Shown: one piece after another, positions 35,987 through 46,634 of the stretch
Position numbering within the stretch: the first letter of the stretch is position 1
Layout: every line of letters starts with the position of its first letter
Program-made: the position numbers and the translations under genes
Assembly (NCBI GenBank): GCA_965237485.1
Contig: CBDEFQ010000004.1
Span: forward strand, 248,001-312,000
Source of the DNA: JAAELZ01 sp965237485
GTDB taxonomy: Bacteria > Pseudomonadota > Gammaproteobacteria > Arenicellales > Poriferihabitantaceae
Length of the DNA: 64,000 nucleotides
Direction of reading: 5' to 3'
Notes under the pieces: generated by a model
Database searches by the model: none
Told to the model about the DNA's origin: nothing
Seen by the model: only the letters and a program-made list of their open reading frames with translations

Positions 35987-37288
35987 ATGAGCGACGAGTA
36001 TAAATTTGACACCCTAAGTCTGCACGCTGGCCATAGCCCTGATCAGCGATTTGGCTCGCGTGCGGTGCCCATACACCAGACTACATCTTATGTGTTTCAA
36101 AGCACTGAACACGCATCGGCTTTGTTTAATATGGAAGTCGGGGGGCATGTGTATGCGCGCTTAAGCAACCCTACGGTTGCGGTGTTAGAGCAACGTTTGG
36201 CGGCGTTAGACGGCGGTGTAGCCGCCGTGGCGGCGGCTTCTGGAATGTCCGCGGCATTCTTAACTGCGTTGGCATTGGTCAGCCAAGGCGATCACATTGT
36301 AGCTTCCTCGCAAATGTATGGCTCAAACGTCAATGTGTTTCAACATACCCTGAGTCGTTACGGCGTAACCACCAGCTTTGTGGCCCCTAATGATCTCAAT
36401 GCGATCAAACAAGCCATTCTACCCAACACAAAAATGGTGTTTGGAGAAGTCATTGGCAACCCGGGTATGGATGTAATGAATGTGCCTGAGGTGGCTAAGA
36501 TTACTGCCGCGGCGGGCGTGCCATTGGTTATAGATGCCACGTTCAACACACCGTGGTTATTTAAGCCAATTGAGCATGGTGCTAATATTGTGATTCACTC
36601 ACTCACTAAGTGGATTGGTGGGCATGGGATTGCCGTTGGCGGAGCCATTATCGATGGTGGTAATTTCGATTGGGGACAGAACGACCGTTTCCCTAATATC
36701 ACCCAGCCGCATTACGCTTTACAAAATGTGAACCTCTGGGAAGAATTTGGCCCAGCCGCCTTTAGCGCACGTGTACGCTCAGAAGGTATGAGCAATGTTG
36801 GCCCCTGTCTAAGCCCTACCAATGCGTTTCATATTATTCAAGGTATCGAGACCTTAGGCCTGCGGATGGAACGCCATATGAGTAATACTAAAAAGTTACT
36901 CGAATTTTTGGTTGATCACCCCCAAGTAGCGTGGCTAAAACACCCTAGCTTGCCTGACCACCCCGACCACACCATCGCGATGGAGCTAATGCCTAAGGGT
37001 TGCGGCTCAATATTAGCGATGGGTGTGAAAGGCGGGCGTGAAGCAGGGCGCGCTTTTATCGAAGCGGTTGAATTGGCGTCGCATCTAGCCAATGTTGGCG
37101 ATGCTAAAACCCTGGTTATTCATCCCGCTTCCACCACCCACTCACGCATGACAGCTGAGGCAATAAAAGCGGCTGGCTTAACTGATGATATGGTGCGCGT
37201 TTCAGTCGGTTTAGAAGACATTGACGACATTATAGCCGATTTTAGCAATGGCTTGGGTGCAGCAAGCAAAGCGGTGCAGGCCGATTAA
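35987..37288 (+). CDS. metY: O-acetylhomoserine sulfhydrylase (MetY-like)
   Basis: 433 residues of the Cys/Met-metabolism PLP family. It condenses O-acetylhomoserine with sulfide or methanethiol to form homocysteine or methionine. Visible are the YARLSNPTVAVLEQRLAALDGG segment, the PLP lysine in HSLTKWIGGHG, and the long MetY-type insertion (DWGQNDRFPNITQP) that separates it from cystathionine synthases. The stop overlaps the next start (TAATG), so it heads an operon. Confidence 0.9.
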   Translation: MSDEYKFDTLSLHAGHSPDQRFGSRAVPIHQTTSYVFQSTEHASALFNMEVGGHVYARLSNPTVAVLEQRLAALDGGVAAVAAASGMSAAFLTALALVSQGDHIVASSQMYGSNVNVFQHTLSRYGVTTSFVAPNDLNAIKQAILPNTKMVFGEVIGNPGMDVMNVPEVAKITAAAGVPLVIDATFNTPWLFKPIEHGANIVIHSLTKWIGGHGIAVGGAIIDGGNFDWGQNDRFPNITQPHYALQNVNLWEEFGPAAFSARVRSEGMSNVGPCLSPTNAFHIIQGIETLGLRMERHMSNTKKLLEFLVDHPQVAWLKHPSLPDHPDHTIAMELMPKGCGSILAMGVKGGREAGRAFIEAVELASHLANVGDAKTLVIHPASTTHSRMTAEAIKAAGLTDDMVRVSVGLEDIDDIIADFSNGLGAASKAVQAD

Positions 37289-38085
37289 TGCATATTGAAG
37301 TTAATGGTTTAAACACATTCGCCTCTACTGGAGGCAAAGTGGCATTCGACCCAAGCGGTGCCGTTTTACTGTTTATCCATGGCAGTGGCCAAAGCCACCT
37401 AAGTTGGATGCTTCAAGGTCGATTTTTTGCTAATCGTGGCTGGCAAGTATTGTCCCCCGATCTGCCCGGTCACGGCTTATCCAACGGTGCGCCTATGCGA
37501 AGCATCGAACAAATGGCAGATTGGTGCGCCGACTTCCTCACCGCGGCAAGCGTTGACAAGGCCACGGTAATTGGTCATTCGCAGGGCGGATTAGTCAGCT
37601 TGGAATTGGTTAAGCGACATCGAGAAAGAGTTACAAGATTAGCACTGTTAGCTTGCGCCCTGTCTATTCCGGTAAACGATGCATTACTAGAAATGGCGCA
37701 AAATCAAGAACCCAAGGCCATTGCGTCAATGGTTGCATGGGGTCACGACAAAGCGGCGCGCTTACACGACCACACTATGCCTGGGCAAAGCCATAGCAAT
37801 TTCGCCAAGCGCATAATGAGTAATAACCCCGAAGGCGCCCTGTTCGCTGATTTAACCGCGTGCGTGAATTATGATAGCGGTGAAGTAGCAGCAAAAAACG
37901 TCACCTGCACTACCCTGTGTTTACTTGCTGGCAAAGACCGTATGACCCCAATTAAGTTTGGCAAGAAAATGGCCGAAACTATTGGCCATGCCCAGCTAGA
38001 AATTATCCCCAACGCTGGGCATATGCTCACTGGCGAATGGCCGTTTGAAACCAATATCGCTTTGCGCAATTTCTTTACCCAATAG
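37288..38085 (+). CDS. Alpha/beta hydrolase
   Basis: 265 residues. The nucleophile elbow is GHSQGG, the oxyanion region is FIHGSGQSHLSW, the acid is probably Asp in LLAGKDRMTP, and the base is His in PNAGHMLTGEWP. It overlaps metY by one base and is 6 bp before the fatty-acid oxidation gene, so all three are probably translated together. The substrate is unknown, perhaps an ester or thioester made in this pathway. Confidence 0.87.
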   Translation: MHIEVNGLNTFASTGGKVAFDPSGAVLLFIHGSGQSHLSWMLQGRFFANRGWQVLSPDLPGHGLSNGAPMRSIEQMADWCADFLTAASVDKATVIGHSQGGLVSLELVKRHRERVTRLALLACALSIPVNDALLEMAQNQEPKAIASMVAWGHDKAARLHDHTMPGQSHSNFAKRIMSNNPEGALFADLTACVNYDSGEVAAKNVTCTTLCLLAGKDRMTPIKFGKKMAETIGHAQLEIIPNAGHMLTGEWPFETNIALRNFFTQ

Positions 38086-38091
38086 ATCAGT

Positions 38092-40458
38092 ATGTCATCT
38101 GTTCAAACATTCAATAAAATTGCCATTATCGGCGCGGGCACAATGGGTAGTGGCATTGCTGGGCAAATAGCCAATGCAGGGCATGGCGTTCTGCTGCTAG
38201 ATCTGCCCCGCGATGATTCCCCCAATGGGGTATGTAAAGACGCGATTACGCGATTACTAAAATCTGACCCACCCGCACTAATGCACAAAGATCGTGCGCA
38301 GTTGATTGAGATTGGCAATATCCGAGACGATTTTGCCAAACTGGCCGAATGTGATTGGATAGTTGAGGCCGTGGTGGAGCGCCTAGATATCAAGAAGGGT
38401 TTATACAAACGCCTATACCAAACAATTAAAAGCGACTGCGTAATCACTTCCAACACCTCAACCATTCCGATTAAACTATTGGTCGAAGATATGCCCAAGG
38501 ACTTTAGGACCCGATTTGCCATCACCCACTATTTTAATCCAGTGCGCTATATGCGTTTGTTAGAGCTGGTGCAAGGTGAAGACACACATAGCGATATTAT
38601 TGATCGGCTCGCGCACTATAATGACCTTGAACCAGGCAAAGGCGTAGTTGTGTGTAATGACACCCCAGGGTTTCTAGGTAACCGAGTTGGTGTTTATGCC
38701 TTACAAGTCGGTATCGATGAAGCCTTTAAGCAAGGTCTGACTATAGAAGAGACCGATGCACTAATGGGCCGTCCAATGGGCATTCCAAAAACCGGCGTAT
38801 TCGGTCTATATGATTTAATCGGTGTTGATCTAATGGCAGATGTGGTCGATACCTTAGGCACCATCTTGCCAGGAAACGATGCCTTTCATGTTGTTGGGCG
38901 ACGAGGCAAAGCAAATGAGCTTATCGCCAGCATGATCAAAGCTGGCTATACCGGCGAGAAGGGCCTAGGTGGGTTCTACCGCTTAGTAAACGGGCAAAAT
39001 ATTGCTGTCAACCTAGAGGACGGCACGCCCAGGGCTCGTGATAAAACGCTACCGAACAAGGCATTGCTAGCGGCCAGTAACCAAGCTAAAGGTAAAGAAA
39101 CTATACTTGATCTAATCAGCGATACTGACGGGGACGAATTAGGCGCAAGGCAAACGCAGTTTTGCCGCAATGTGCTGGCGCGCGTATTGGCCTACGCAGC
39201 GAGTTTAATTCCGGCGATCACAACCTCATCGCAGGATATTGATGATGCAATGAAATTGGGTTTTAACTGGGTACGCGGACCATTTGAAATGATCGATGCA
39301 ATTGGTGTTGATACGCTTGTTCAAATGATCGGTGAAACCGAAGAAAAAATCCCCGAAATTTTCAACGCCATCGATGGCCCGTTTTATTCTCCAAGCGATG
39401 CAAGTTTGTTAGTGCGACGTTTTGAACCGGATTCGCCCAAGCAAGGCGCGTTAGGCCCTGTTTCTTTACCAAATAATGTGGTGCGCTTTCATATGTCCCG
39501 TCGTTGCCTTAGCCCTATTACTAGCAACAATGCCGCCAGTTTATACGCACTAGATGGTGACTTACGCTTGATTGAATTTCATTCAAAAGCGAATGCTTTA
39601 AGCAGTGAGTCGATGGATATTGTCGCCGCGGCGGCTCAAGACCACGGCAAAGGGATTATTGTCCACAATGACGCGCAGCATTTTTCAGCTGGTGTAGACC
39701 TAAATGGCGTGCTTGCGTTAATCAGAAATCAAGATTGGATTGGTATAGACAGTTTCTTGAAGCACTTTCAAACCGCAGTTAAGGCGCTTAAGTACACACC
39801 TGTTCCCGTAGTAGGTGCCCCTTCTGGTTTGGCTATTGGCGGCGGGTACGAGGTTCTCGCACATGCCGACCAAGTCATCGCCCATGCAAATTCCGTACTC
39901 GGCTTAGTCGAAGCAGCGGTTGGCGTAGTACCGGGTGGTGGTGGCGTTAAAGAAACCTTTTATCGTTGGCATCAAGAAGCTGGTGATTGGTCAAAAGCTG
40001 CATGGAAAACTTGGATGCAAATGGGCTACGCCCGCACTGGAACCAGTCCGGAGCAGAGCGCGAAGTTGCAATATTTCCTTCCTAAGCGCGATGAGGTTGT
40101 TATGAACCGAGATCGCTTGGTAACAACTGCAATCGATACCATTCGCAAACTAAACGCCGCTGGTTACGCAACACCAACAGAGCCGCAATTCATATTGCCA
40201 AATAGAACTATTCTCGGTGATATGGACGCTTTTATGGATAAGGGTATCGCCGATGGCCATTTCTTTACACATGACAAAACAGTCGCGATGCATATCGCCG
40301 AGATTATTGTAAATTACGACTCCGAAGGGGAAAGAGCCGCCAGCGAAGATGAGCTATATGCTCGCGAACGCAGCGCATTCATCAAGCTTGCAAAAACCGA
40401 TGAAACCCTAGAACGCATCTCCAGCTTATTGGAACAAGGAGAGGCCATTAGAAACTAA
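38092..40458 (+). CDS. 3-hydroxyacyl-CoA dehydrogenase/enoyl-CoA hydratase fusion (FadN-type)
   Basis: 788 residues. The dehydrogenase comes first: NAD-binding IGAGTMGSGIAGQIANAG at the N terminus and catalytic His in ITHYFNPVRYM. A crotonase domain follows from about residue 490, with oxyanion segments HFSAGVDLNG and SGLAIGGGYEVL and VGVVPGGGGVKE. This order (dehydrogenase then hydratase) is that of FadN/YusL, not FadB/FadJ. It performs two steps of beta-oxidation. No thiolase or acyl-CoA dehydrogenase gene is adjacent. Confidence 0.9.
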   Translation: MSSVQTFNKIAIIGAGTMGSGIAGQIANAGHGVLLLDLPRDDSPNGVCKDAITRLLKSDPPALMHKDRAQLIEIGNIRDDFAKLAECDWIVEAVVERLDIKKGLYKRLYQTIKSDCVITSNTSTIPIKLLVEDMPKDFRTRFAITHYFNPVRYMRLLELVQGEDTHSDIIDRLAHYNDLEPGKGVVVCNDTPGFLGNRVGVYALQVGIDEAFKQGLTIEETDALMGRPMGIPKTGVFGLYDLIGVDLMADVVDTLGTILPGNDAFHVVGRRGKANELIASMIKAGYTGEKGLGGFYRLVNGQNIAVNLEDGTPRARDKTLPNKALLAASNQAKGKETILDLISDTDGDELGARQTQFCRNVLARVLAYAASLIPAITTSSQDIDDAMKLGFNWVRGPFEMIDAIGVDTLVQMIGETEEKIPEIFNAIDGPFYSPSDASLLVRRFEPDSPKQGALGPVSLPNNVVRFHMSRRCLSPITSNNAASLYALDGDLRLIEFHSKANALSSESMDIVAAAAQDHGKGIIVHNDAQHFSAGVDLNGVLALIRNQDWIGIDSFLKHFQTAVKALKYTPVPVVGAPSGLAIGGGYEVLAHADQVIAHANSVLGLVEAAVGVVPGGGGVKETFYRWHQEAGDWSKAAWKTWMQMGYARTGTSPEQSAKLQYFLPKRDEVVMNRDRLVTTAIDTIRKLNAAGYATPTEPQFILPNRTILGDMDAFMDKGIADGHFFTHDKTVAMHIAEIIVNYDSEGERAASEDELYARERSAFIKLAKTDETLERISSLLEQGEAIRN

Positions 40459-40501
40459 GAAAATCAGTTTTGGGGTCAACGCCTTAACGAATAATAAAGC
40501 C

Positions 40502-42145
40502 ATGAATCAAGTTAACAATAAATTTGACGTTTTTCCTAAGACAGATGCCAATCATGTTGCGCTGTCTCCACTGTCGTTTCTTCCTCGCACTGCTGCGGTT
40601 TTTCCAGATCGAGATGCAGTTGTCTATGGCGACCGGCGCTTCACATGGTCACAGATTTATGACCGTTGCCGCGCTTTAGCCTCAGCGTTGCAACAACACG
40701 GCATTAAAAAGGGTGATACCGTTGCAGTGATGGCTGCAAATACGCCCGAAATGCTAGAAGCGCATTATGGCGTCGCCATGTCTGGTGCTGTTCTCAACAC
40801 CATCAATATTCGCTTAGATGCTGAAACTGTTGCTTATATTTTGAATCATGGCGAAGCCAAAGCATTGATTACTGACACCGGCTTTGCTGCAACCGTGAAA
40901 TTGGCGCTTGAGCAAGCAAACCGTGATGACATATTGATCATCGATATAGTGGACGAACAAGCAGACGTAGATAAAACACGACTTGGTAAACTAACTTACG
41001 AAGAGCTTATCGCCACAGGTGATTCATCTTTTGCATGGAGCTTACCCAATGATGAGTGGGATGCCTTTTCTTTAAACTATACCTCCGGCACTAGCGGCCG
41101 CCCTAAAGGCGTGGTGTACCACCACCGTGGCTCCTACCTAATGACCTTAGGCACTATTGCTGATTGGCGCCTGCCTGCACACCCTAAATATTTGTATACC
41201 GTGCCTCTTTTCCATTGTAATGGCTGGGGCCATACATGGACGATGACAGCTTTAGCAGGCACAATTTATTGTTGCCGAAACGTTACTGCTGCTACCATAT
41301 ATAAGGCTATTTCCGATCACAGCGTTAACTACTTCGGCGGTGCGCCCATCGTGCTTTCGATGATCTTAAATGCCGAAGAACAGGATCGCAAACCAATCAA
41401 CCAAACTGTAAACGTAATGACCGCCGGCGCACCGCCACCCGCCGCCATATTACAAGGAATTGAAGAATTAGGCTTTGTAGTAACGCAAGTCTATGGCCTA
41501 ACTGAAACCTATGGGCATACGGTGATGTGCACATGGAACCCCGATTGGGACGACTTGCCCTTCGCTGATCGAGCCACTATCAAAGCCCGCCAAGGCGTGG
41601 CGATGACTATTACCGACAGCTTGCGCGTGGTTGATTTAAGCAGCCGCGAAGATGTTGCTGCAGACGGTGAAACAATCGGCGAGCTGGTTATTCGCGGCAA
41701 TACCGTGATGAAGGGTTACTTAAAGAATGAAGATGCAACCAGGGAATCATTTGAAGGTGGCTGGTTTCGTTCTGGTGATTTGGGCGTGGTGCATCCTGGC
41801 GGTTACGTCGAAATTAAAGACCGCTTAAAGGACATTATTATCTCAGGTGGAGAAAACATTTCTTCTGTAGAAGCAGAAGGCGTACTACACCACCATCCAG
41901 CTGTCGCACTTGCCGCTGTAGTAGCAAAGCCAGATGAGAAATGGGGTGAAGTGCCATGTGCTTTTGTTGAACTTAAAAGTGGAGTACAAGCGACCGAGGA
42001 GGAACTAATTACATTCTGTAAGCAGCATCTAGCTGGTTTTAAGTGCCCAAAGCGGGTGATCTTCTGTGAAATCCCTAAAACCGCGACTGGCAAAATACAG
42101 AAATTTGAGCTGCGCCAAATGATCTTAAACGGTACAGTTAGCTAG
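40502..42145 (+). CDS. Acyl-CoA synthetase (AMP-forming; medium-chain or DmdB-like)
   Basis: 547 residues of the ANL superfamily. The P-loop is YTSGTSGRPKGVVYHHRG; further motifs are YGLTETYGH, GWFRSGDLG, and the catalytic lysine in PKTATGKIQKFE. The close spacing and overall form (FHCNGWGHTWTMTALAGT) fit the clade that includes methylmercaptopropionate-CoA ligase DmdB and medium-chain ligases. The substrate is not decided by sequence reading. It closes the metY-hydrolase-FadN gene row, 43 bp after FadN. Confidence 0.87.
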   Translation: MNQVNNKFDVFPKTDANHVALSPLSFLPRTAAVFPDRDAVVYGDRRFTWSQIYDRCRALASALQQHGIKKGDTVAVMAANTPEMLEAHYGVAMSGAVLNTINIRLDAETVAYILNHGEAKALITDTGFAATVKLALEQANRDDILIIDIVDEQADVDKTRLGKLTYEELIATGDSSFAWSLPNDEWDAFSLNYTSGTSGRPKGVVYHHRGSYLMTLGTIADWRLPAHPKYLYTVPLFHCNGWGHTWTMTALAGTIYCCRNVTAATIYKAISDHSVNYFGGAPIVLSMILNAEEQDRKPINQTVNVMTAGAPPPAAILQGIEELGFVVTQVYGLTETYGHTVMCTWNPDWDDLPFADRATIKARQGVAMTITDSLRVVDLSSREDVAADGETIGELVIRGNTVMKGYLKNEDATRESFEGGWFRSGDLGVVHPGGYVEIKDRLKDIIISGGENISSVEAEGVLHHHPAVALAAVVAKPDEKWGEVPCAFVELKSGVQATEEELITFCKQHLAGFKCPKRVIFCEIPKTATGKIQKFELRQMILNGTVS

Positions 42146-42235
42146 GATGAAAATAGCCATTAATTGTAATGATAAACAGCGTTTAAGGCATTCTCTTGGT
42201 CACCAATAAAAGCTAAAAAATAGAAGCAGAGTCGT

Positions 42236-43825
42236 TCAATAACCTGCCGCTTGACCGTCTTTGCGTGAATCGGAACCACCAATCAACACACCTTTAGCTT
42301 TATCAATCACAATTCCTTGTCCGCCACCAAGTGGTGAGTTAGCCCTAACTACATTATGCCCATAAGTGATGAGCGTTTGTTCGCACTCAGCGGGGAACCC
42401 ATACTCGACTGATAACTCACCATCGTACAAAAAGAAACGAGCGGCATCTAGTGCTTGCTGGATGTCCATGCCGTAGTCTATCCAGTTCGATAACACGTAA
42501 GCTTGCCCCATTGCTTGGTATTGTCCGCCCATTACCCCAAAACATAACGCTGGTTCACCCTGCTTATAAACCATTGCCGGAATAATTGTATGCATCGGGC
42601 GCTTGTTTGGCTCTAGACAATTGAAATGCCCTTGTTCCAAGGTAAAACCAGCCCCTCGGTTTTGCAAGTTAATGCCCGTGTTACCTGCCGCCAAACCGCT
42701 GCCCCATGAATGAAATACGCTGTTGATAAACGAACAGGCATTGCCGCCTTTATCAACCACTGAGATATAAACGGTATCTTTATGCTCGGGCAGTGCAGAT
42801 TTAACTGGCTGCTTAAGCGCTTGTCCTTGTTGAATGCGAGCAAATTGCTCAGCGGCAAACTCCTTCGATAGCAACCAATCGACTGGCAACTTCGCGAATG
42901 CACTATCGGCGATGTATTTGTCACGCTGCTCCATAGCCAGTGTAAATGCTTCGCTAAGTAAATGCACATGCTTGGGGCCCAAATGGGGCAACTTTGAAAC
43001 ATCTGTGTGCGACATAATATTTAGCGCCATCAAAGTGGTAATCCCTTGCCCATTTGGCGGAATTTCAAATACCTCATAACCGCGATAATTAGCGCTTATC
43101 GGTTCTACCCACTCTGAAGTGTGATTGGCAAAATCTTCTAAGCTAAGCAATCCATCGTGTTGATCACTAAAGCGCACTATTTCTTGGGCAATCGCGCCTT
43201 GATAAAACGCGTCGCGTCCTTGTTCAGCTACCAGTCTTAAGCTATTTGCTAACTTGGGTTGGGTGTGAACATCGCCTGCTCGCGGCGCTCTACCATCAAT
43301 CAAATATGCTTCCGTTGCTTCAGGGGTTTCTAGTAGTAACTCTTCAGTATCTTGCCATTTATTAGCAATCACTGGGCTAACTACATAGCCATTTTCCGCA
43401 TAATCAATGGCTTGCACGAATAACTTCGCGAAGGGTAACCGCCCTAGTGATTGATTAGCGACACTCCAAGCATCAATCGCACCGGGCACGGTTATTGGGA
43501 GAATTCCTTTAGTCGGCATGGTTTCGTGGCCCCTTGAGCGTAGTTCCGCCGCGGTAGCTCGTGCTGGCGATCGTCCGCACCCATTTAGTGCATGCAGTTT
43601 TCCGCTGGCGGCTTGGTGATATAGAATAAAACAATCCCCACCAATGCCTGTTGAATAGCTTTCAACCACCGAAAGCACCGCGCTTGCCGCTATCGCAGCG
43701 TCCATCGCATTGCCCCCTTGGCGTAAGATAAACAAAGCAGCTTGGGTAGCAAGAGGTTGACTGGTTGCTGCCATCGCCTCCTTTGTCATCACGGGCGAAC
43801 GTCCGGGAAGTTGATGGTTTCTCAT
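42236..43825 (-). CDS. Gamma-glutamyltransferase family protein
   Basis: 529 residues, an Ntn hydrolase that cleaves itself and then hydrolyses or transfers gamma-glutamyl groups. The nucleophile is Thr in HKDTVYISVVDKGGNA, and the GGQYQAMGQAYVLSNWIDYG region is conserved. No signal peptide is visible, unlike periplasmic Ggt, so it may be cytoplasmic and act on a gamma-glutamyl or amide substrate other than glutathione. It lies 90 bp from the convergent ligase gene. Confidence 0.88.
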   Translation of the reverse strand: MRNHQLPGRSPVMTKEAMAATSQPLATQAALFILRQGGNAMDAAIAASAVLSVVESYSTGIGGDCFILYHQAASGKLHALNGCGRSPARATAAELRSRGHETMPTKGILPITVPGAIDAWSVANQSLGRLPFAKLFVQAIDYAENGYVVSPVIANKWQDTEELLLETPEATEAYLIDGRAPRAGDVHTQPKLANSLRLVAEQGRDAFYQGAIAQEIVRFSDQHDGLLSLEDFANHTSEWVEPISANYRGYEVFEIPPNGQGITTLMALNIMSHTDVSKLPHLGPKHVHLLSEAFTLAMEQRDKYIADSAFAKLPVDWLLSKEFAAEQFARIQQGQALKQPVKSALPEHKDTVYISVVDKGGNACSFINSVFHSWGSGLAAGNTGINLQNRGAGFTLEQGHFNCLEPNKRPMHTIIPAMVYKQGEPALCFGVMGGQYQAMGQAYVLSNWIDYGMDIQQALDAARFFLYDGELSVEYGFPAECEQTLITYGHNVVRANSPLGGGQGIVIDKAKGVLIGGSDSRKDGQAAGY

Positions 43826-43884
43826 TTTTTTGCTTGTTTAGCTAAAATAATCTAGTTCTAAATCATAAAAACAAGCGGCTCCGG

Positions 43885-44856
43885 CTAGTAGCAGTTAGCC
43901 ACTCGCGCGCGTTGTTGCACGATAGATAATACGGTGTCTATCGTTGGAGTTGGCACAGCGACAATTTGCCCAAGCTCTTGTACTGCGGTTACTAATGCAT
44001 CAATCTCCATCGGCCGACCCAATTGCAAATCTTGCAACATCGAGGTGGTATGCGCACCCACAGCAGCAGCGCCATCTATACGCTTTTCAACGTCAACGGC
44101 AAAGCGTACCCCTAGCTTTTCGCCAATTTCTTGGGCTTCAAGCATCATATTTTTTGCGATACTACGTGTGCCTAGGTCTGTCGCAACCACATCTAATGTA
44201 GCGTGGGTTAAGGCACTAAGTGGGTTAAAGCATAAATTACCCCATAGCTTTAGCCATATTTCATCACGTATATTGCGGATCGGCACTTTAAAGCCCGCAT
44301 TGATCATCACTTTAGCCAGTGCTTGCACGCGCTTGGTTTTTTCGCCTGATGCCTCGCCAATGGTAAAACGGTTGCCATAGGTATGCTGCACCACACCCGG
44401 CTCGGAAATCTCACAAGCTGGATAAACCACGCAACCAATAACCCTTTGAGGGCCTAGGTCGTTCCATTGTTTGCCATCTGGATCGACACTTTCAATTTGT
44501 CGATTTTTCCACGGCCCTTCTAAACCATAAAAATACCACCACGGCACACCATTTACTGCGGTTACTACCGCTGTATCTTTCCCCAACAATGGTTGCATAG
44601 CGTCAACCACATTGACAGCGGAATGCGCTTTGAGCGAGACAATAACGTAGTCTTGTTCGCCCAACTGGGCAGGATTATCAGTTGCCTTCGGATGCGTTAC
44701 GATGCGCTCACCGCCCATATCCAAGGCCAATCCATTTTTCTTTATTGCTTCCAGATGCGGGCCGCGCGCGATTAGAGAAACATCTTCACCTGCCTTAGAT
44801 AGCAAAGCCCCTAGATAACCCCCGATGGTGCCTGCGCCATAAATTGTGATCTTCAT
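43885..44856 (-). CDS. Ketopantoate reductase (PanE/ApbA) family oxidoreductase
   Basis: 323 residues. The NADPH-binding motif is GAGTIGGYLGALLSKAG, VSLKAHSAVNV follows, and the C-terminal domain contains the conserved KLWGNLCFNPLSALT (Lys and Asn) and MEIDAL (Glu). The aromatic insert VNGVPWWYFYGLEG is not usual for true PanE, so it probably reduces a different 2-oxo acid. The ligase stop codon lies directly after its start, so the two genes are contiguous on the same strand (ligase first). Confidence 0.85.
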   Translation of the reverse strand: MKITIYGAGTIGGYLGALLSKAGEDVSLIARGPHLEAIKKNGLALDMGGERIVTHPKATDNPAQLGEQDYVIVSLKAHSAVNVVDAMQPLLGKDTAVVTAVNGVPWWYFYGLEGPWKNRQIESVDPDGKQWNDLGPQRVIGCVVYPACEISEPGVVQHTYGNRFTIGEASGEKTKRVQALAKVMINAGFKVPIRNIRDEIWLKLWGNLCFNPLSALTHATLDVVATDLGTRSIAKNMMLEAQEIGEKLGVRFAVDVEKRIDGAAAVGAHTTSMLQDLQLGRPMEIDALVTAVQELGQIVAVPTPTIDTVLSIVQQRARVANCY

Positions 44857-46377
44857 TTAGGCTAGGCCTAGCTTTTCAGCCATGCCAATACGCTGCAGTT
44901 TTCCAGTGGCACCCTTGGGTATTTCATCCAAAATCAGTATTTTGTGTGGCACCTTAAAATCTGCTAAGTGTTCAGCTGTAAAAGTTCTGATTTCACTTTC
45001 ATCTGCTTTTGGGCCTTCGCCCAATACCACTGCTGCGGCCACTTCCTCACCCAACTTTGGATGCGGTACAGCAAAGGTGACACACTGCTGCACAGCGGGG
45101 TGACCCATTAGTACCTCGTCAACTTCGCGCGGAGAAATCTTCTCTCCGCCTCGATTAATGATTTCCTTGAGGCGGCCAGTGATCGAGATATAACCATCTT
45201 CATCAATTATTCCTTGATCACCGGTTCTAAACCAACCATCGGTGAAGCTTTCTTCATTGGCTTTCGGGTTGTTTTCGTAACCAGAGCTTACATTGTCTCC
45301 GCGAATCACAATTTCACCAATATCGCCCTGAGCCAGAAAATTGCCGGCTTCGTTCATAATGTTAACTTCAGGCCCAGCGGCTAAACCAACCGACCCCGGT
45401 TTACGCACACCCGGCGGCAAGGGATTAGCTGCCATTTGGTGCGCAGCTTCTGTCATCCCGTAAGCTTCGACGACAGGTACATCGAAAGTTTGCTCTAGCT
45501 CCGCCATTATCTGCGGCGGCAAAGATGCCGAAGATGAGCGAATAAAGCGCAGCGGCAATGATTTAAGCGTATTCATACTGCGCGGCGCGCGTTGCAAAAT
45601 AAGCTGATGTATGGTCGGTACAGCGGTAAACCAGGTGGGTTTTGTCTCCTCTACCCAGCTAAAAAACTTGAGTGCATTAAAGCCCGGCGAGCAAAAAATA
45701 CGCGAGCCCGCACACAAGGACGCAGACACCGCCGCGATCAAGCCATGAATATGAAATAGGGGCATGATATTCAAGCAGGTGTCTTCACTGCTTAATGCCA
45801 AGCTGTTCATCACATTGGCTGCTGATGTGCATACATTAGTTTGAGTCAGCGGCACTATTTTAGGGCGTGAAGTAGTGCCAGAGGTATGTAGGATAAGTGC
45901 CACATCATCAGCCTCTGGCGCGCCAGGTTGGTTAGCAGAGCGACTATTGGGTGCACTTAAAGAGAAATGCCCCGCTGGGCCAGCCGAATCGACCTCTAGC
46001 TCAATAATATCAATGCCTAGTTTCTTTGCTGCTGCTATTGCTGGTGATTCACTGCCTTGCTCAACAACCAGGGCTTTACTATTTAGATCATCAATATAAA
46101 ACTCAAATTCTTCCTGTCGATAGGCTGGATTCAGCGGAGCAGTAGTGGCAGCACAAGCGATTGTAATAAATGCTGTCGCCATTTCAGGCCCGTTTGGCAA
46201 CACAATCGCAACACGATCATTGCGTCCGATACCCGCCGCATTTAAAGCAATACACGTGCTATCGGCTAAATCACGTAACTCTGCATAAGTTAAGGCTGGG
46301 CGCTCGGTCGCTTGAATCGCGATCGCGTCATCCTCGCCGATATTTAATAATTCTCTTATAGTGCAAATAGCAATCAC
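44857..46377 (-). CDS. Acyl-CoA synthetase (AAE3/oxalate-CoA-ligase-like)
   Basis: 506 residues, ANL superfamily. Motifs: LHTSGTTSRPKIVPLTQ, YGMTEAAHQM, GWFRTGDQG and the catalytic lysine in PKGATGKLQR. The blocks NIMPLFHIHGL, SPGFNALKFFSWV and TWFTAVPTIHQLIL resemble AAE3/Pcs60 oxalyl-CoA synthetases. Substrate assignment is an inference. It is upstream of the ketopantoate-reductase-like gene with no gap. Confidence 0.87.
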   Translation of the reverse strand: MIAICTIRELLNIGEDDAIAIQATERPALTYAELRDLADSTCIALNAAGIGRNDRVAIVLPNGPEMATAFITIACAATTAPLNPAYRQEEFEFYIDDLNSKALVVEQGSESPAIAAAKKLGIDIIELEVDSAGPAGHFSLSAPNSRSANQPGAPEADDVALILHTSGTTSRPKIVPLTQTNVCTSAANVMNSLALSSEDTCLNIMPLFHIHGLIAAVSASLCAGSRIFCSPGFNALKFFSWVEETKPTWFTAVPTIHQLILQRAPRSMNTLKSLPLRFIRSSSASLPPQIMAELEQTFDVPVVEAYGMTEAAHQMAANPLPPGVRKPGSVGLAAGPEVNIMNEAGNFLAQGDIGEIVIRGDNVSSGYENNPKANEESFTDGWFRTGDQGIIDEDGYISITGRLKEIINRGGEKISPREVDEVLMGHPAVQQCVTFAVPHPKLGEEVAAAVVLGEGPKADESEIRTFTAEHLADFKVPHKILILDEIPKGATGKLQRIGMAEKLGLA

Positions 46378-46634
46378 AGGTAAGTTCTCGAAATTTACTT
46401 AGGTTTTCACGGTAGCGATGCCCTAAACATGTAAGCCACAGATAGAATCGGTAAATACTAACGCATCGTCGTACTTTGTAACAGTGAGTGAGATTATACA
46501 GCTGTAAAAAATCATCGGAGTGACGGGCAGAAACTGGTGATTAGCTTGAAATGATTGCCAACAGATATAGCACAGTCGGACGGACTTCCTTACAATCTCA
46601 CAAATTGCCAATTTCTTAACTATATTACCTCGCT